From Branchiostoma floridae (taxonomy: Eukaryota > Chordata > Leptocardii > Amphioxiformes > Branchiostomatidae), in assembly GCF_000003815.2 (NCBI RefSeq), contig NC_049997.1, positions 5,623,321 through 5,687,320 of the forward strand: a DNA stretch of 64,000 bases, written 5' to 3'. Numbering within the stretch: position 1 is the first letter of the stretch; every line of letters starts with the position of its first letter. The notes under the pieces were generated by a model that ran no database searches, was not told the origin of the DNA, and was given only the letters and a program-made list of their open reading frames with translations. Made by a program: the position numbers and the translations under genes. Below, in pieces: positions 23,301 to 38,300 of this stretch.

Positions 23301-26300
23301 CTATATTTTTCTCTGAACCATAAATGAAAGCAATATTTTACAAACTAAATGATTTAGATTGGCATAGTTGCAAGTATTTGCAACAACCGCTAATATTTAA
23401 CCTAATGCTTAGCTTAGATGACAGAAGTCAGTAAAGAAAAAGAAAATAGAACGCACCAGCAAAACATTATGTATTGCCTACCAGGTAAATATAACAAGTC
23501 TTGGCTTGCATTTGCCACTTGTGCCGTCAACATGGGATTTTTTGAATGAGACATGCAGGTAAAAAATTATCCTGAGCAGGGATTGAATATTTCCTACAAC
23601 TGTCCATGAATGAAAAAAAATGTATATCATGCCTTACTGCAGTGAGTCTGTGAATCCAAGCTATACCCATGAGGAATGGTGAGATAGACTTCAGCATTGC
23701 TATGATTTATCGTGCGATGTTAGTACTGGCATTTCACAAGCCCTAAGGCAGTGTCTCCCATGGTATGTATGTATGGTATACTTACAGAAGATGGGTACGC
23801 TCCACACTGAAGTGTCAAGACTATCATAAGTCATACCAAAGCTACCCTTTATGTTATGGCATCTCTAATGTTGTGTAATATCTCTGGCCATATGCAATCT
23901 TTTTCTGAATGTAGACAGCGATATATGGAATTTGAAGTTTTCCTTTGACTCAAGCTTGAGATTGCCTTAAGATATTTTGTGTAAATCTAAAATTGATATA
24001 GAATAGTACGCATATAGATTGAGCTATTTTCAGAATTTTTACCCTGCCCGAATATATAATATATAATTATTGTTTTCAGTGTGATATTTGTTTGTTCTGG
24101 TGTCTGTCTGTAGTTATTTAAATGTTGTAAACTAAAATGATAGGGTTCGAATCCGGCTGCCATGTTACCGATCTTGTGCCCTTGGGAAAGGCACTTTACA
24201 TGACTTTCCTCACTTTACTCAGGTGAAAATGAGTGCCTAGCTTCGGCTAGGGCCGTCCCTCGGATAGGATGTTAAATGGAGGTCCCGTGTTTGGGGAGAG
24301 CAACACCCCAAGCACGTTAAAGAACCCGCCACATGTGCGATGGTGCGGTGTAACCGGATCAAACCATTCTGGCCAAAATGGGGTAGGGAATCTCTCGTAA
24401 CCCCTGCTTTGCCTATTTGGTCAGTCCTCACTCATAGTGAGCAATTGAGCTGGTCTCAATCTAATGTTTCTGACATATAGGGCGAAGAGATGCTGTTACA
24501 GTTACAATGTAACCCATAGTCTTGAGTGGCCTTTAGGTCTTTACATGGTGACCATTAAGTTAAAAGAAAAAAAGAAAGGATAGTCACGTATACAAGGTAC
24601 ATGTAGTTGTGATCAAAGACTGGCAGGATGCAGAGGTTGGCTTATGCCCCTTTCCAAGGTTGTTCCTGCAGGCTGGCAGGAAGGAAGTGATGCTACATGT
24701 ATACGAGCAATCGCGATGATGTCACGGTGACGCAGTGGTAGGGCAAAAAGCAGGTGTTTGGCAAACTATTGATTTACATATTAACCAGTATTTTGATCTG
24801 CTAATTTAAATATAGATTTTTAATCCAATCTACTGACATCCTGGTAGGCACCAGTCGTCGAATAACCTGGATATAAACAACAATAGCGATTGTTCATATT
24901 AGTTCACCTTAGAGCCTTAAGTTCGCATCAGTTTTAGGCTTCCCAGAGGATGTCATCCATATGTTCCAATCAACATAGCTTTAAGGTTTGTGATACAACA
25001 ATGTATTTAGAATAACGCAGTATGTTGAGATGACNNNNNNNNNNNNNNNNNNNNNNNNNNNNNNNNNNNNNNNNNNNNNNNNNNNNNNNNNNNNNNNNNN
25101 NNNNNNNNNNNNNNNNNNNNNNNNNNNNNNNNNNNNNNNNNNNNNNNNNNNNNNNNNNNNNNNNNNNNNNNNNNNNNNNNNNNNNNNNNNNNNNNNNNNN
25201 NNNNNNNNNNNNNNNNNNNNNNNNNNNNNNNNNNNNNNNNNNNNNNNNNNNNNNNNNNNNNNNNNNNNNNNNNNNNNNNNNNNNNNNNNNNNNNNNNNNN
25301 NNNNNNNNNNNNNNNNNNNNNNNNNNNNNNNNNNNNNNNNNNNNNNNNNNNNNNNNNNNNNNNNNNNNNNNNNNNNNNNNNNNNNNNNNNNNNNNNNNNN
25401 NNNNNNNNNNNNNNNNNNNNNNNNNNNNNNNNNNNNNNNNNNNNNNNNNNNNNNNNNNNNNNNNNNNNNNNNNNNNNNNNNNNNNNNNNNNNNNNNNNNN
25501 NNNNNNNNNNNNNNNNNNNNNNNNNNNNNNNNNNNNNNNNNNNNNNNNNNNNNNNNNNNNNNNNNNNNNNNNNNNNNNNNNNNNNNNNNNNNNNNNNNNN
25601 NNNNNNNNNNNNNNNNNNNNNNNNNNNNNNNNNNNNNNNNNNNNNNNNNNNNNNNNNNNNNNNNNNNNNNNNNNNNNNNNNNNNNNNNNNNNNNNNNNNN
25701 NNNNNNNNNNNNNAGTTACTTTTACTGTGAGATCGCGTAGCGCAGCGGCAGGGTATTTGCCTCGTGATCGAGAGGTCTCAAGTTCGAATCCGGCTGCTGT
25801 GTCACCAATCTTACTATGCCCTTGGGAAAGGCACTTTACACCGCTTTCCTCACTTTCCTCAGGTGAAAATGAGTACCGATGATGATGATGATGTTTTTAC
25901 ATTTGAGACTTGATATTATGTTGAAATCAGCTGAAAACTTTTGCTCAGTAAGAGTGACTGAAGCTTGCTGCCAGGTACCATTTATCCTGTCTGTCTTACC
26001 CAATCATAACTTTCCTCTACTCTTCCCAACATACAAACTTTGCAAACTTTTTAATACCCAGGAGTACACGCTCATTTGCATATTTGGGAAAGATTGACGG
26101 TTTTATATATTACAGCCTGCAGCACAATCATAATCCTTAAGTTAAAATGTGTGATGCAAGGAATTGGCCTTAACAGCTGAGACCTTCCGTGGAAAATCCG
26201 TTTTGACACCCTGTCATAATCTCTATCCTTGCAGGCCCGGATGAAAAGTATTAGTATGCACATGTAGAGTTTACTTTATCCTGTGAAACAAACCAATTTC

Positions 26301-29300
26301 TCTACTGAAAAGAAGAGAAGAAAAATTTGTAAACATGCTTCGGGCTAATCCCAAAATTACACATCCTACCTTTGTTGCACCGGGATGTCCCTGTAGCTCA
26401 ACTGGTAGCAGCGTCACAGCTAAGCTTTTGGTTCTAATTAGTTGGTAACTGGGAGATCCAGTTCTAATCCTCGATAGGGCATTTTGGGTTTGAGTTGCAG
26501 CATCTTTTGGAAGGGACTTTAATTGTCAGTACTGTGTTCAAGTAGGTGCCTCATGCTTGTTAGGGGAAGGGCTACCAACGCATCCCTGTAGTTTTTGTGG
26601 ATTATGAGCCATTTTTGACCAAAGTGTATACAGTGTAACAGTTAATTCATTTAAGTTCGCGGGGATTTAATTTTGCAGTAGCACCATGCACTGTAGTCTC
26701 TTACTGTGATGGAAACTTCTTGGAACTGCAGTGCAAGATTTTTTTATTTGTATAAGAAGTGTTTATTTGTATAATCAATGAAAAAATTATATAATAACAA
26801 AGTGGTACATGATGCGATTTTCATTATTGTCGCTGTTGAAAGTTGTTTAAATTTTAACTTTTTAACGTAAATCATGTAAATCTCATTTACATAATTTATG
26901 AGAAGATGTTACAATATTATAGCTTTTTTTGGCTTTTAAGATTATTCTCGGAACAACATTTATTATCATATATGGGTAGAAAATTTATACAAATGAGGAC
27001 CATATCTCAGGTCTCTATTTGCATAATCATCAGAAACATTTGATATGGGTCACTCATGCAAAAGGGTTAACATCATTTGGCAAAGGTATGAGGTTGTGGA
27101 ACTCTAGTTTCTTCTGAATTTACACCAGCAGAACAGCATGCAACCTATACTAAGCCAAGTTTCCTCAGGGAATATATGATACGCACAGTATGATATAATA
27201 TAATATCCCCAAAAAGCTCNNNNNNNNNNNNNNNNNNNNNNNNNNNNNNNNNNNNNNNNNNNNNNNNNNNNNNNNNNNNNNNNNNNNNNNNNNNNNNNNN
27301 NNNNNNNNNNNNNNNNNNNGCTTCCTGTATTCTAAGATCTCTATAACTCAACTTTATACAACTAAATGTTGCCGACCATAGTTTAAAATCCTACTTCCGG
27401 ATTTAGGTGTTTCTGTTGGCTGCAAAGCTATTTGTCTAGCTGTCTTTTATCAATTATAATCTTGGATTTCTGTCATTAATTATATTCTTCCTAGACTTTG
27501 GTTCATTTTATCATGATTTAGGCCAAGGGAAAAAATACTGTGTGTCCTGTCTCAGTCATGAAAAAAAATTAAGGTTAGTAGGAAGGGGATTATCCTCTTT
27601 AATTTTTTTTAGACTTAAGCCCAAACTCTAGATAGTGATACAATACAGTTTAACAAAGTAAAACTGAAATGCATGAGGACACTTATATTTTCAATGTCAA
27701 ACTTATGCATAATGGTTACAAATCTGTGAATAAATGTATCCTTCATTAGATAGGACAAGCATGAGCAGGTTTTATTTTACTTTGAATAGGAAGCAGTCTG
27801 AATAAAGATTATAACTGGAAGCTATGTGACTCCATTGCCCACCCAGAAAAAGTCTAGGGTCAGCAAATAAATACCACTAATGATAACAATATTGATACAA
27901 ATCATGAATAGATAATAATGGTATGAAACTGATGAAACCAGTGATAATGATAACAAAATAAATACTATCAAATCGTCAGTTTCATATCGTCATTGAGTTT
28001 CTGCATTTACAGTACACATCCTTCATTAATAAACAACATGTTTTCCCCATGTCTATACTTAGTGCAGTATGCCTCATTTGTCTAGGTGACAGCTTTATTT
28101 TTCCTTACCGATCCCCCCACGATGCCATGTCACCACCTGTTTGGTGTCATTAAGTGCGGTGGATCTCTCAGCTTGACGTAGGGATTAGGTACTGGGAGTG
28201 ATCCTTAATCAAAGCAGGGAACGGTTAAAGTACTGCTGGCAAACCTGTATGTGATGCAGGGTTGTAGCCAGCACCTGTCCTTCAGTCCTTTGAATGAATT
28301 TTGCAGCTGGGGACTGAAAAAAGTTTTCCCCATTCCGTCCCCTTGGACAGACAAAAATTGATGTGTAAAGATATAAAAAAACTGAAACCCATGTGTCCTT
28401 CTTCACCAAAACAGATGCCATTGAACAGCTTAGTCTACAAGCAAAATTTGCACCTCAAAATGCAGGAAATAGTGTTTCAGAGGGTCTTGATTTAAAACTT
28501 TTCTGGGACCCAGACCCCCTAGAAATTAGGCGCAACGTCAGGCCATGCCTCCGGTGCTCGATAGGATTCCCATTCAAAATCAAGGGGACTGAAAATGATT
28601 TCAGGCTGGCTACAACCCTGATGTGATGATAGATGCATATACTCTATATGTGACACCTTTAGCATTATAATAGTAGCATTTTAGCATTATATGTATGCCA
28701 TAAGTTGAAAAAAACATTGGGAAATTGATATGCAAATAAAGTGAAAGAAGAAGATGAGAAAGTACTCAAATGAAGAATCTACTAATTGTTTACTACATGT
28801 ATAGCATAATCTTTTGTCTTTTGTTCAACCTTCCTAACCACTTAGATTTCAAAATAAATGCAACTTTTTTTTTGCCAAACTTTTTTCATTCGCACGCTTG
28901 CATAAGTTTTGGGGTTCCTTGAGGATGTCTTCCATATAACTGAATCAACACGTCTTTAGATAAAGAAAATAGAAACCCTCCCTACAGACCCTAATTTTTG
29001 TTATGATTATAACTGGACAGGGCTCGAAATTCATTTTTGGGATTTGGTGCACTGGTGCACCCAACTTTAAAAATTGGGTGCACCAAAATAATTTTGGGTG
29101 CACCACTTAAATTTAAGTAGAATGTAAAAAAAACTACTAACAAAACTTACTTATATTAGTTACAAGCTATCAAATTCTTAAACAAGTAACATGACAGACA
29201 TTTTTATTATCTTTCTAACACTTAGATGTCAAGAATATGATGTATACTAGCATACTTGATATCTTTCCATACATAAACCTAAGAAAATATTTGGGTGCAC

Positions 29301-32300
29301 CCTGTGCACCCACTGAAAAAAACTGGGTGCACAGTTCCAATTTTGGGTGCACCTGGGTGCACATGCACCCAGTATTTCGAGCCCTGCTGGAAAAAGAACA
29401 TAAATTTGAAGGCCTCGAGGGTAATAAAACAATATATCAGTCACAGCTGGATATCATATAATAAGGAAAAGGTAGATTATCAGTTATGATATGTTATTTC
29501 AGAGATAACAGGATTATTCAAGTATTATTTATCTTTTGGCAATGATTAATAAACTTTATACCTACATAATCTCATTTATTAAATGAACAGATGTGACAAA
29601 GTTAAGAATTTAATGCCTTTAGTAATGTATAGATCTTATCAGATAACTGTTATAGGGCCTTCACACTGAAACCGAATTAGCAGGAGTCAAGCAGAACCAG
29701 CCAGAATGAAGTATTTGCAAAATTTGTGACACATTCGGGGTCATTCCGAGTAAGGATTCCAAGTGGAGTCCTATTCCCTTCACAACTGAGCCAGATTTCC
29801 GTCAGAATGAAAATTCTTTTGTATTTTGAAATTCTCTGTTTCGGTTCTTCATCGAATGAGATAAGAATGTTTTGAATAATGTTGGAATGCTGTAGAATGC
29901 GGTCATACTGCAGTTAGAATCTATTAGGTAAAAAACACTTAGAATACACTTTAAATGCTGTTTGATATTTCTCCACTTCGAATGCACCTCGAAAGTTTTT
30001 AACATGTCAAAAACGGGCACAAATATCTGGAATGCAGTGAGAATATCTAGAATACACTAGGAATTCCCAGGAATAAAGAAGAATGTTCATTCAGATGGCA
30101 TTCTGGCTAATTCTTGCTCTTGTGTGAAGGTGCCTTTAACTGTACCACACAAGAACGTAGCCTATTTACCATCTCCCCTTTTAAAATGGGAGATGGTACT
30201 GTAACACATGGTACATGTACTAGGCTACATTATTGTGTGCTACAGTTTTGATGTACTGATTTTACGGCAACACGATTATGATTATATGGATGACATGCAA
30301 AATTTTTCGTCAGTTTCAAAACATGGTTGTGACCATACTTTTTTCTGTCATTGAATTGGCCAACTACTCTGTCTTAACAGCCAGGGGCTGAATTTTGGAG
30401 AGCTTACAATAGGTGTTGCTGAATCGCAAGGGTCTGCATGGAGTGGCTGCCATTTGGCGCTAACTCAAGTGACCTCAATACGACTGCAGTTGCCCCATGT
30501 GTGGCCATAGGACTATGAGTTTCGAACCACTCGCACACCGGGAAGAACACCTACTCTTTTGATTACTGTTCTGGGTTCTTTAACGTGCTTGAGGTGTGGC
30601 TATCCTCAAACACGGGACCTCTATGGCCCTAACTGAAGCTAGGTACTCCATGACACTCAAGTGTGGTGAGCAAATTCTGAGAAATTAAGTGTACATCGAA
30701 ATTTACTAGACATTTCTGAAAAGCTTTATGATTTATAATTATGCCCCAAAAGTTGATTTCTGAACCTTATTTCTTTCCGCAACCATGAACTTATTAATCA
30801 CCCCCATATGCAACTGCAAGAAAGTTTTGAAACAATTCCCAGTTTGATCCCTCTTTCCTCCAATGAACTGTAACGGTGTTCAAGTACCGCCTATCGTCCT
30901 TGCCCAAGGGCTCTAGTGCTTTTGTGGCGACAGTGATAGCAGTCATGATTTGTAATCTGCCGCCCCGGGTTCGATCCCGGGTGGGGGCATGTTGTTTCTT
31001 TCTGTTCTACTCGCCCCAACTTTCCCAGCAGTGTAGAAAGAATATGATTGAAATAACTTGCAACAGCCAAACAAATTGGTTTTGACTGTACATTTGCTTG
31101 TTTCTTGACTGCAGTAAGGATCATAATAACTCTTGACGTTATGTTCAGCACCAAGCACAGACCTATTAGAGGTTTTTCATTTTTGGCATCTGGCTGCTTG
31201 TAGCAGTGAAATATGTTGAGGCCAGAGGGTTCAATGGAATGATGGAATGCTTTGATGAACGAACTAGCTGTGGCCATGCCATACATGTCTATGCTTATGG
31301 TTATACTTGTTAAAATGTTTGACCCATACACATGTAGGTCGGGATTTTAGAGTTCAAGTCTGTGTGTGTGGAAATCTTTTCTATCATTTTCTTTTTAAAA
31401 ATCCATTTCATACATTCAATCTTGTGATCAAAACATTGAAACCCAGCTTTTTTTTCTAGTGCGTAGATGGAAAGACAGTATGACTTAAAGTTTACATTCA
31501 ATTGGTTTACATCTGCTTGCCCAGCTATTGAAAAAAAACATTCATTCAACATAGACACAAAGAGATTTAGTGGAAACCTTAGTTAGTGTCTGTATTGGAA
31601 CTCTTCGTCCAACATTGAACAGAGACGGGGGGGGGGGGGGCGTCATAATGTACAGCAATGTATTTTTGTTAAGGTATGGGAACAGTACCATGTCAGGGCA
31701 ACTAAAAAAAATATTGATTTGGTTTACCTGTAGGTAAAGGGCTGATATTACGAAATTAATACAACTTTGAAATGATAGAAATTAGATATGAACACTGCTG
31801 GTGCATGCCCTTGGACTCCCCTAAAAAGCTTGTGCCTGCAGAGCTCATTTCATGCATTTGGCACTGGCTAGTNNNNNNNNNNNNNNNNNNNNNNNNNNNN
31901 NNNNNNNNNNNNNNNNNNNNNNNNNNNNNNNNNNNNNNNNNNNNNNNNNNNNNNNNNNNNNNNNNNNNNNNNCTCTGCCATTTCTTCCTCGGCATCAGGG
32001 TCATACCTCCTCGTAAATTAGAGCTCGCAGACTCGTCGTTCGATCGAATCGCGCCTAATGTGAGGGGGGTATAAAGAAACTCCCCCAAAACAAAATCCTG
32101 GCTACAGCATTGGTAGAAACCTGGTGACTGACTGTTGATGGGTCCTGCTGCTAGACCTTTGGAGATGTATCGGGGGATTAATTATGTGGCCTGGGGGGAC
32201 GCAGAAGTCATCTGTCATCTACAGCACAAGCTGAAGCTGTTTCCGGCCTGACAGTTGATGGCCCAAAGGCATTAGTCACCTTGCTGGGACATATTCTACA

Positions 32301-35300
32301 GTTATTAATGACTGATACGCTTAGGAACTAGGTTATATATCAAAATGGGCTCAAAACCAATCTGAAGTTTGCTGGAATATACATGTATTTGAGATTGGAT
32401 TCTTACTCAGGGCTCGAAATCCTTTTTTCAGCATACCTGTACTTGTGCAAGTAACATTGAAAATTACCTGCACCAGACAAATTTTACCTGCACCACTCTG
32501 AATTTAGGAAGTATGGATCATACTAAAATTGTTCAGGAACCATTGCTATTTTTTCTTGTATACATTATAGGTGGTAACAGTCAATGCAGCTACAGTCTGT
32601 AATAACAATCCACATACACCTACATCATATGACATTTATGTATAAAACCCAGTACATGGACCAGTGCAGGTTAGGTGCAGGTAGACACCAGAAATTTCTG
32701 CACAGCTCCAATCTTACCTGCACTAACCTGCATATGCAGGTGGTATTTCGAGCCCTGTTACTTGTTACTGAAGGTAGACATCACTGTGCATAAATTATGC
32801 AGATAAGGAGGTTATCTGCATGTAAAAAAGCTACTGTAATTCCTGACTTTTTCAATGTTCACGGTTTTCACAGTGACAACTGTTTAAGTGAACTTATCAT
32901 TACTGATTACAAAAAATTTGTCTTGGTGACGATAGCAAATAATGGGTTCACCATGAAAATTTAGTTCCGAGAACACTTGTTAAATTTTCTCAGACATTTC
33001 CTTACATTGTTACATTTTCTCACCTGTTACATTTTCTCAGACCGTTAAAGTTTGGTACCGAGAAGATAAAGTGAATTACTAACAGTATTTCTGGAGGTTG
33101 CAGATTGCGAAATGGCAATATATTGAAATATATCATGTACTTAGAGTTTGGTGACCTCATACCTCCATGAAATAGATTTCATGCAAATGACTTCCACATT
33201 TACATAATCTACATGTATGCATGGCGATGCTCACCTTCAACTACTTAACTCATGTCACAAGTGTGAAGTTCCTACCATTTGTCTTTAAACGGTTTTGCCA
33301 TTTTTATGTTAAGTATGCAAAGCAGTTCCTCATTTGCATGTCAGAAGAACTGGTGTGTGTACTGTTCATATTTAACTGTATTACTGTAAATGTATTTTAA
33401 GTTCGCGGGGATTTGATTTCGCGGTAGCGGGAAAAAGGACTTTTTAAGTTCTAAGTTCACGGTACCACCATGCACTACTGCAGTCTCTTATTGCCATGGA
33501 AAAATGGTTGCGGTGGCTTTAAGTTTGTGGTGAAGTGACCACCCGAAAACCGCGAACATTAAACCACCGCGAAAGTTTCTGCATTTACGGTATTTTCATC
33601 TTTAATGTGTGCCCATTTGCAGTGCAGTTTCTATATGTTCTGCCAGAGGGAGAGATCTGTCTGAGGGGGTGAAGTATGCCATCTCTGATTGCCATTTTTT
33701 TGTTCTCTTGCCTTGTACAGGTTTGTGATGGTGCTAGTCTGCCTCATCTTCAGTGTTCTTTCTACAATAGACAGCTACACAGTCCTGGCAAACGCGACGC
33801 TCTTTTGGATGGTAAGTACCGTAAATTTTCGCAATGGTTTTGTGTTCATCTTTTTGTGTTGACCTCATCACTGCAAATATTAGAACTAAGACAAAAAGTT
33901 TTGTTCTGTCTTTTTCCTGCCTACCCCTTTAAATTTGTTTAAGTACTATGTGTAGACAAAGTATATTTTCTATATATGACCTCAACATTCAAAACATTTA
34001 TGCATGGTTACATGTATATCCACCTTCAACTAACTGCTTTTTGGCATACGATACATACTCAGGGTTCAAAATACTTTTTCTGTATACCTGCACTGGTGCA
34101 GGTAACATAAAAAATTACCTGCACCAGACAAACTTTACCTGCACCACTCTAGATTCAGGAAGAATGGATCATACTGAAATTGTTCAGGAACCATTGCTAT
34201 TTTTTTCTACTTTATACTTTTTATACTTTATAGGTGGTAACAGTCAATGCAGCTAAAACAGTCCATATACAGCTTTATTATAGAACATCTATGTATAAAC
34301 CCAGTACATGGTCCAGTGCAGGTTAGGTGCAGGTAGACACCAGCACATGGACCAATGCAGGTTAGGTGCTGGTAGACACCAGAAATACCTGCACTGTATA
34401 TGCAGGTGGTATTTGGAACCTTGATACTGTACATGTACATTACACATTATAACAACTTATGTCATACCTGGGTTGCACTAACATACAAACAGTTGTTCTG
34501 GACTGGTATTACTACAACAGTTACTGTACTACAGTCAGTTCTGCAGCAAATTTAAAACATTGTAAGATTCCCTTTTTCTCTCCTACCACGAAATAAAGCT
34601 AACTGTCATTGAAAAGTATGTTGTAGCTATCCGAATGAAAGCTCATCTGTGTTGGTAAATTCCATAGTGAAAACAGTTTAAACTTTGTTCCAACACAAAA
34701 GGAAACTCACCATAAATTTTTGGCCAAAGAGTTTGACCTTCGTCAGATGAATGACTCACTGAACTAATCCGGAAGTCGTTGGATGACGTCAGGGTAGCCC
34801 AATGTGATGCGGGCAACCCCAAAGGGGCGGGAGGGCCAACCCCCCCCACCCCCCGGGCCCGTCCCTCTACCCCGACCTCGCCCCCCATCGCGTATGCCAC
34901 CCGGGCCCCACTCCCCGTCCCTTCCCCCCACCTTCACGGATCAATCGCCATTTAAGATTCGCTGCTACCCCACGTCATCCAACGACTTCCCAATTAGTTC
35001 AGCGAGTCATTCATCTGACAAAGGTCGAAGTCTTCGGCCGAAAATTTATGGTGAGTTTCCTTTTATGATGGAACAAAGTTTAAACTTTTTTCACTATGTT
35101 GTAGCTAGTCCAAGCTAGTATCCAGAATTATCGAACAAACTCAAACAAGACACGGTTTGGCAGAAAAAAGGAAAAAGTTAAATCAAGAAAACTTTTTCGG
35201 AGGAAAACACTGCACTAAAACTACTTAAACAACTATAAGTAAATTCTAAACCTTCAATAACCTTTGGCGGAGAAAGGGGTGGTGGAGGGTGAGAAAAAGG

Positions 35301-38300
35301 GAGAACAGAGCAAAAACGTGCAACCCGCCCGCCCAGCGAAACTCGAGTGACGTCACTCTCACGTGTTCCGTGTCAAAGGGCAAACGGGCCGCACAAAGAC
35401 AGATGAGGTTTGCGATCAATTAATAAAAATTACAAAAGGAAATTTTTCTCAAATTACATGTGAAACTGAAACGTTCCTACAGGAAATATTTCTGGTGGTG
35501 TTCTTTGGTCTGGAGTACATCGTGCGACTGTGGTCGGCAGGCTGTCGCAGCAAGTATGTGGGCATCCGCGGACGCTTCCGATTCGCCAGGAAACCTATCT
35601 CTATCATCGGTAAGTAAGGAAAATGTCCAGACTTTCCATGTTGTACAAAATGACCAACAAACTGGTGGACATACCAACAGGTAAGTATCTGAGACCAGCT
35701 CAAAAAAGAACAAGAAACAGTCATGCATTCAAATACCAGAGTTGTTACTAACCTAGGATTGATGTGTTCAAAAATTCGTACTATCCCAGAATTATAATAC
35801 TTTAATAGAGTGGAATTTGTTATCACCAAGCACAGTTTTCTGGGTAGTTTGAAAGAATGCTTGCAGATAGATGTGCAAAAGTTAGATGTGAGGGGTCCTT
35901 CGGTGTAATATCACCAGCCGCTGCCGCGCCGTGTGCCTGCGAAGCTGGTGTGTTACACCGAACGGCGGTTATACCAGCTATATAGATACAGATACAGAGG
36001 CTAGAGCCATGTACCTGAAGAAACTTTATGTACAGGTACATGTACATGGGTTTTACTTTAGGTACAGGTAACTTTACCTATTTGTAAGCAAGTTTATCAA
36101 TTATCTGTAAGTTATGAATGTAGCCAACTGTCTTTTCAGTGAGAAAATGTCATCTTTATGTGAGGATTTAGAAGACTGGAACCTCAAAACAAAGTCTTCT
36201 TAATTTTCAACTGCACGATTATCGCAGTAGTCATCTTTGATTTGAAATTTACTTATCTTTAGTCTCAAAAAGTGGTGTTCAATAGTGGTTTAGTTTGTTT
36301 AGGTACAGGTACAGGTATGGGTATTAAGGTACACAGCCCTAGTAAAGGCAGTGGGTCGTTATGGTGGTTTGTGTGGACCGCGTAGTGCAGCGGAACTGTG
36401 TTCGGCCCATGACTGAGAGGTAGCGGGTTCGAATCCAGCTGCCATGTTACTGATCTTGTGCCCTTGGGAAAGGCACTTTACACGACTTTCCTCACTTTAC
36501 TGAGGTGAAAATGAGTACCTAGCTTTGGCTAGGGCCGTCCCTCGGATAGGACGTTAAATGGAGGTCCCGTGTCTGGGGAGAGCCATACCCTAGGGACGTT
36601 GAAGAACCCGCCACACGTGCGATGCTGCGGTGTGAGTGGTTCAAAACCTACATTACCTTGGCCGCACCTGGGGCAATTACTGTCGTATTGAGGTCACCTG
36701 AGTGGCGCTGAATGGCAGCTCGCTTCAGACCCTTGCGATTTAGCCCCGCCTATTGTAAGCTCCTCAACTGCAATTCAACCCCTGGCTGCAAAGAGTGAGT
36801 AGTCGGCCCACCCAATAACAAAAACATATCACTGTATGTTGCATTGGAAGGTGGAGCCCATCCCTTTCCTTCCTTTCTCTTTAATGAGTAGACCTGCGAA
36901 GGCAGCGTCAGATAACCATCAGTGATGGGTTTAAGATGATGTTATTGTCGCCGGCTCTGAATTCTCATAAATCAACAGGTGACACAAAAGTTCTGCCGCT
37001 ACATGAAGGTGATTCAGTCCTGCAGAATGCGTTAGAAAGCTTCCAAATTTACCGTTAATTGTTGTTGGTCTTTCTGAAAGCACCTTCAAGCGTTATCTGT
37101 ACTCCTAGATTTACCGTTTAGTGTTGTTGGTCTTTCTGAATTTACATTTAAGGTGTTACATGTACTCCTAGATTTACCGTTTAGTGTTGTTGGTCTTTCT
37201 GAATTTACATTTAAGGTGTTACATGTACTCCTAAATTTACCGTTTAGTGTTGTTGGTCTTTCTGAATTTACATTTAAGGTGTTACATGTACTCCTAAATT
37301 TACCGTTTAGTGTTGTTGGTCTTTCTGAATTTACATTTAAGGTGTTACATGTACTCCTAAATTTACCGTTTAGTGTTGTTGGTCTTTCTGAATTTACATT
37401 TAAGGTGTTACATGTACTCCTAAATTTACCGTTTAGTGTTGTTGGTCTTTCTGAATTTACCATTAAGCATTACCTGAACTTCTAAACTTCAACTGTTAAG
37501 TGTTAGGCCTAGAGAAAAAAATGTTGTGTTTCTTGTTTCCCTACCTACTCTAGAAAACCCTGCCAACCCTATAGTTATAGTGTTCTTTTGGGTGGTCAGT
37601 GGAGTCACATAGCTTCCAGTTAGAACAGTCTGCTTCCTGTTGAAGTAAAACACTTCTTGTCCATAAATGAAGGATAAATGTATCTATTATGCACAGCATT
37701 CAAGTTTGACATTGAATGACACTTTATGTCCTCATGCATTTCATTTTGCTTTGTTCAACTGTATTCAACTATTGTAATATGTCACACTAGAGTTTGGTCA
37801 GCCAAAAAAAAATTTAAAAAAAAAGATAATCCCTACCTACCGACCCTAATTTTTTAGGACTGAAACACAACATTTTTCTAGGCCTTACCAGCATCCCCCC
37901 ATGCAGACCCTCCTAAATGCTGAATCTAGTCCTGCCATACAAGTGACAAGCAGAAGAAGCCATTATAGTAAATTACCCTTTGAAGGTTGTTCAGCACCAA
38001 GGAAAGCTCCCGAGGCACCACTTTTCAATAATGACACTGACAACACCTTAATATGATTGTCAGACTGGGTAATGGTGCATGACAAATGCTACCAAATATG
38101 AAGTTAGCAATCACAGTCCTGTTTCATATTCAGAAAAAGGCTGTACCAAGATAATATATTGGTCTTCATGGAAAAAGGATTTCTCATGATTCACGCTAAC
38201 AAGAAATTTTCATAAATTTAAAAAAAAAAAGAAGTGATTTTTAGTCTTCGTTTTAGGTATGTTTCTTGTTAGATCAAATATAGTATTTTGTAGGTTCTAA

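Noticed and set aside
26386-26470. tRNA gene
   Set aside because: Has an A box and a weak B box, but the acceptor and anticodon stems do not pair and there is an insertion; it is a SINE head. The same reasoning applies to 50267-50350, 25722-25795 and 36371-36440.
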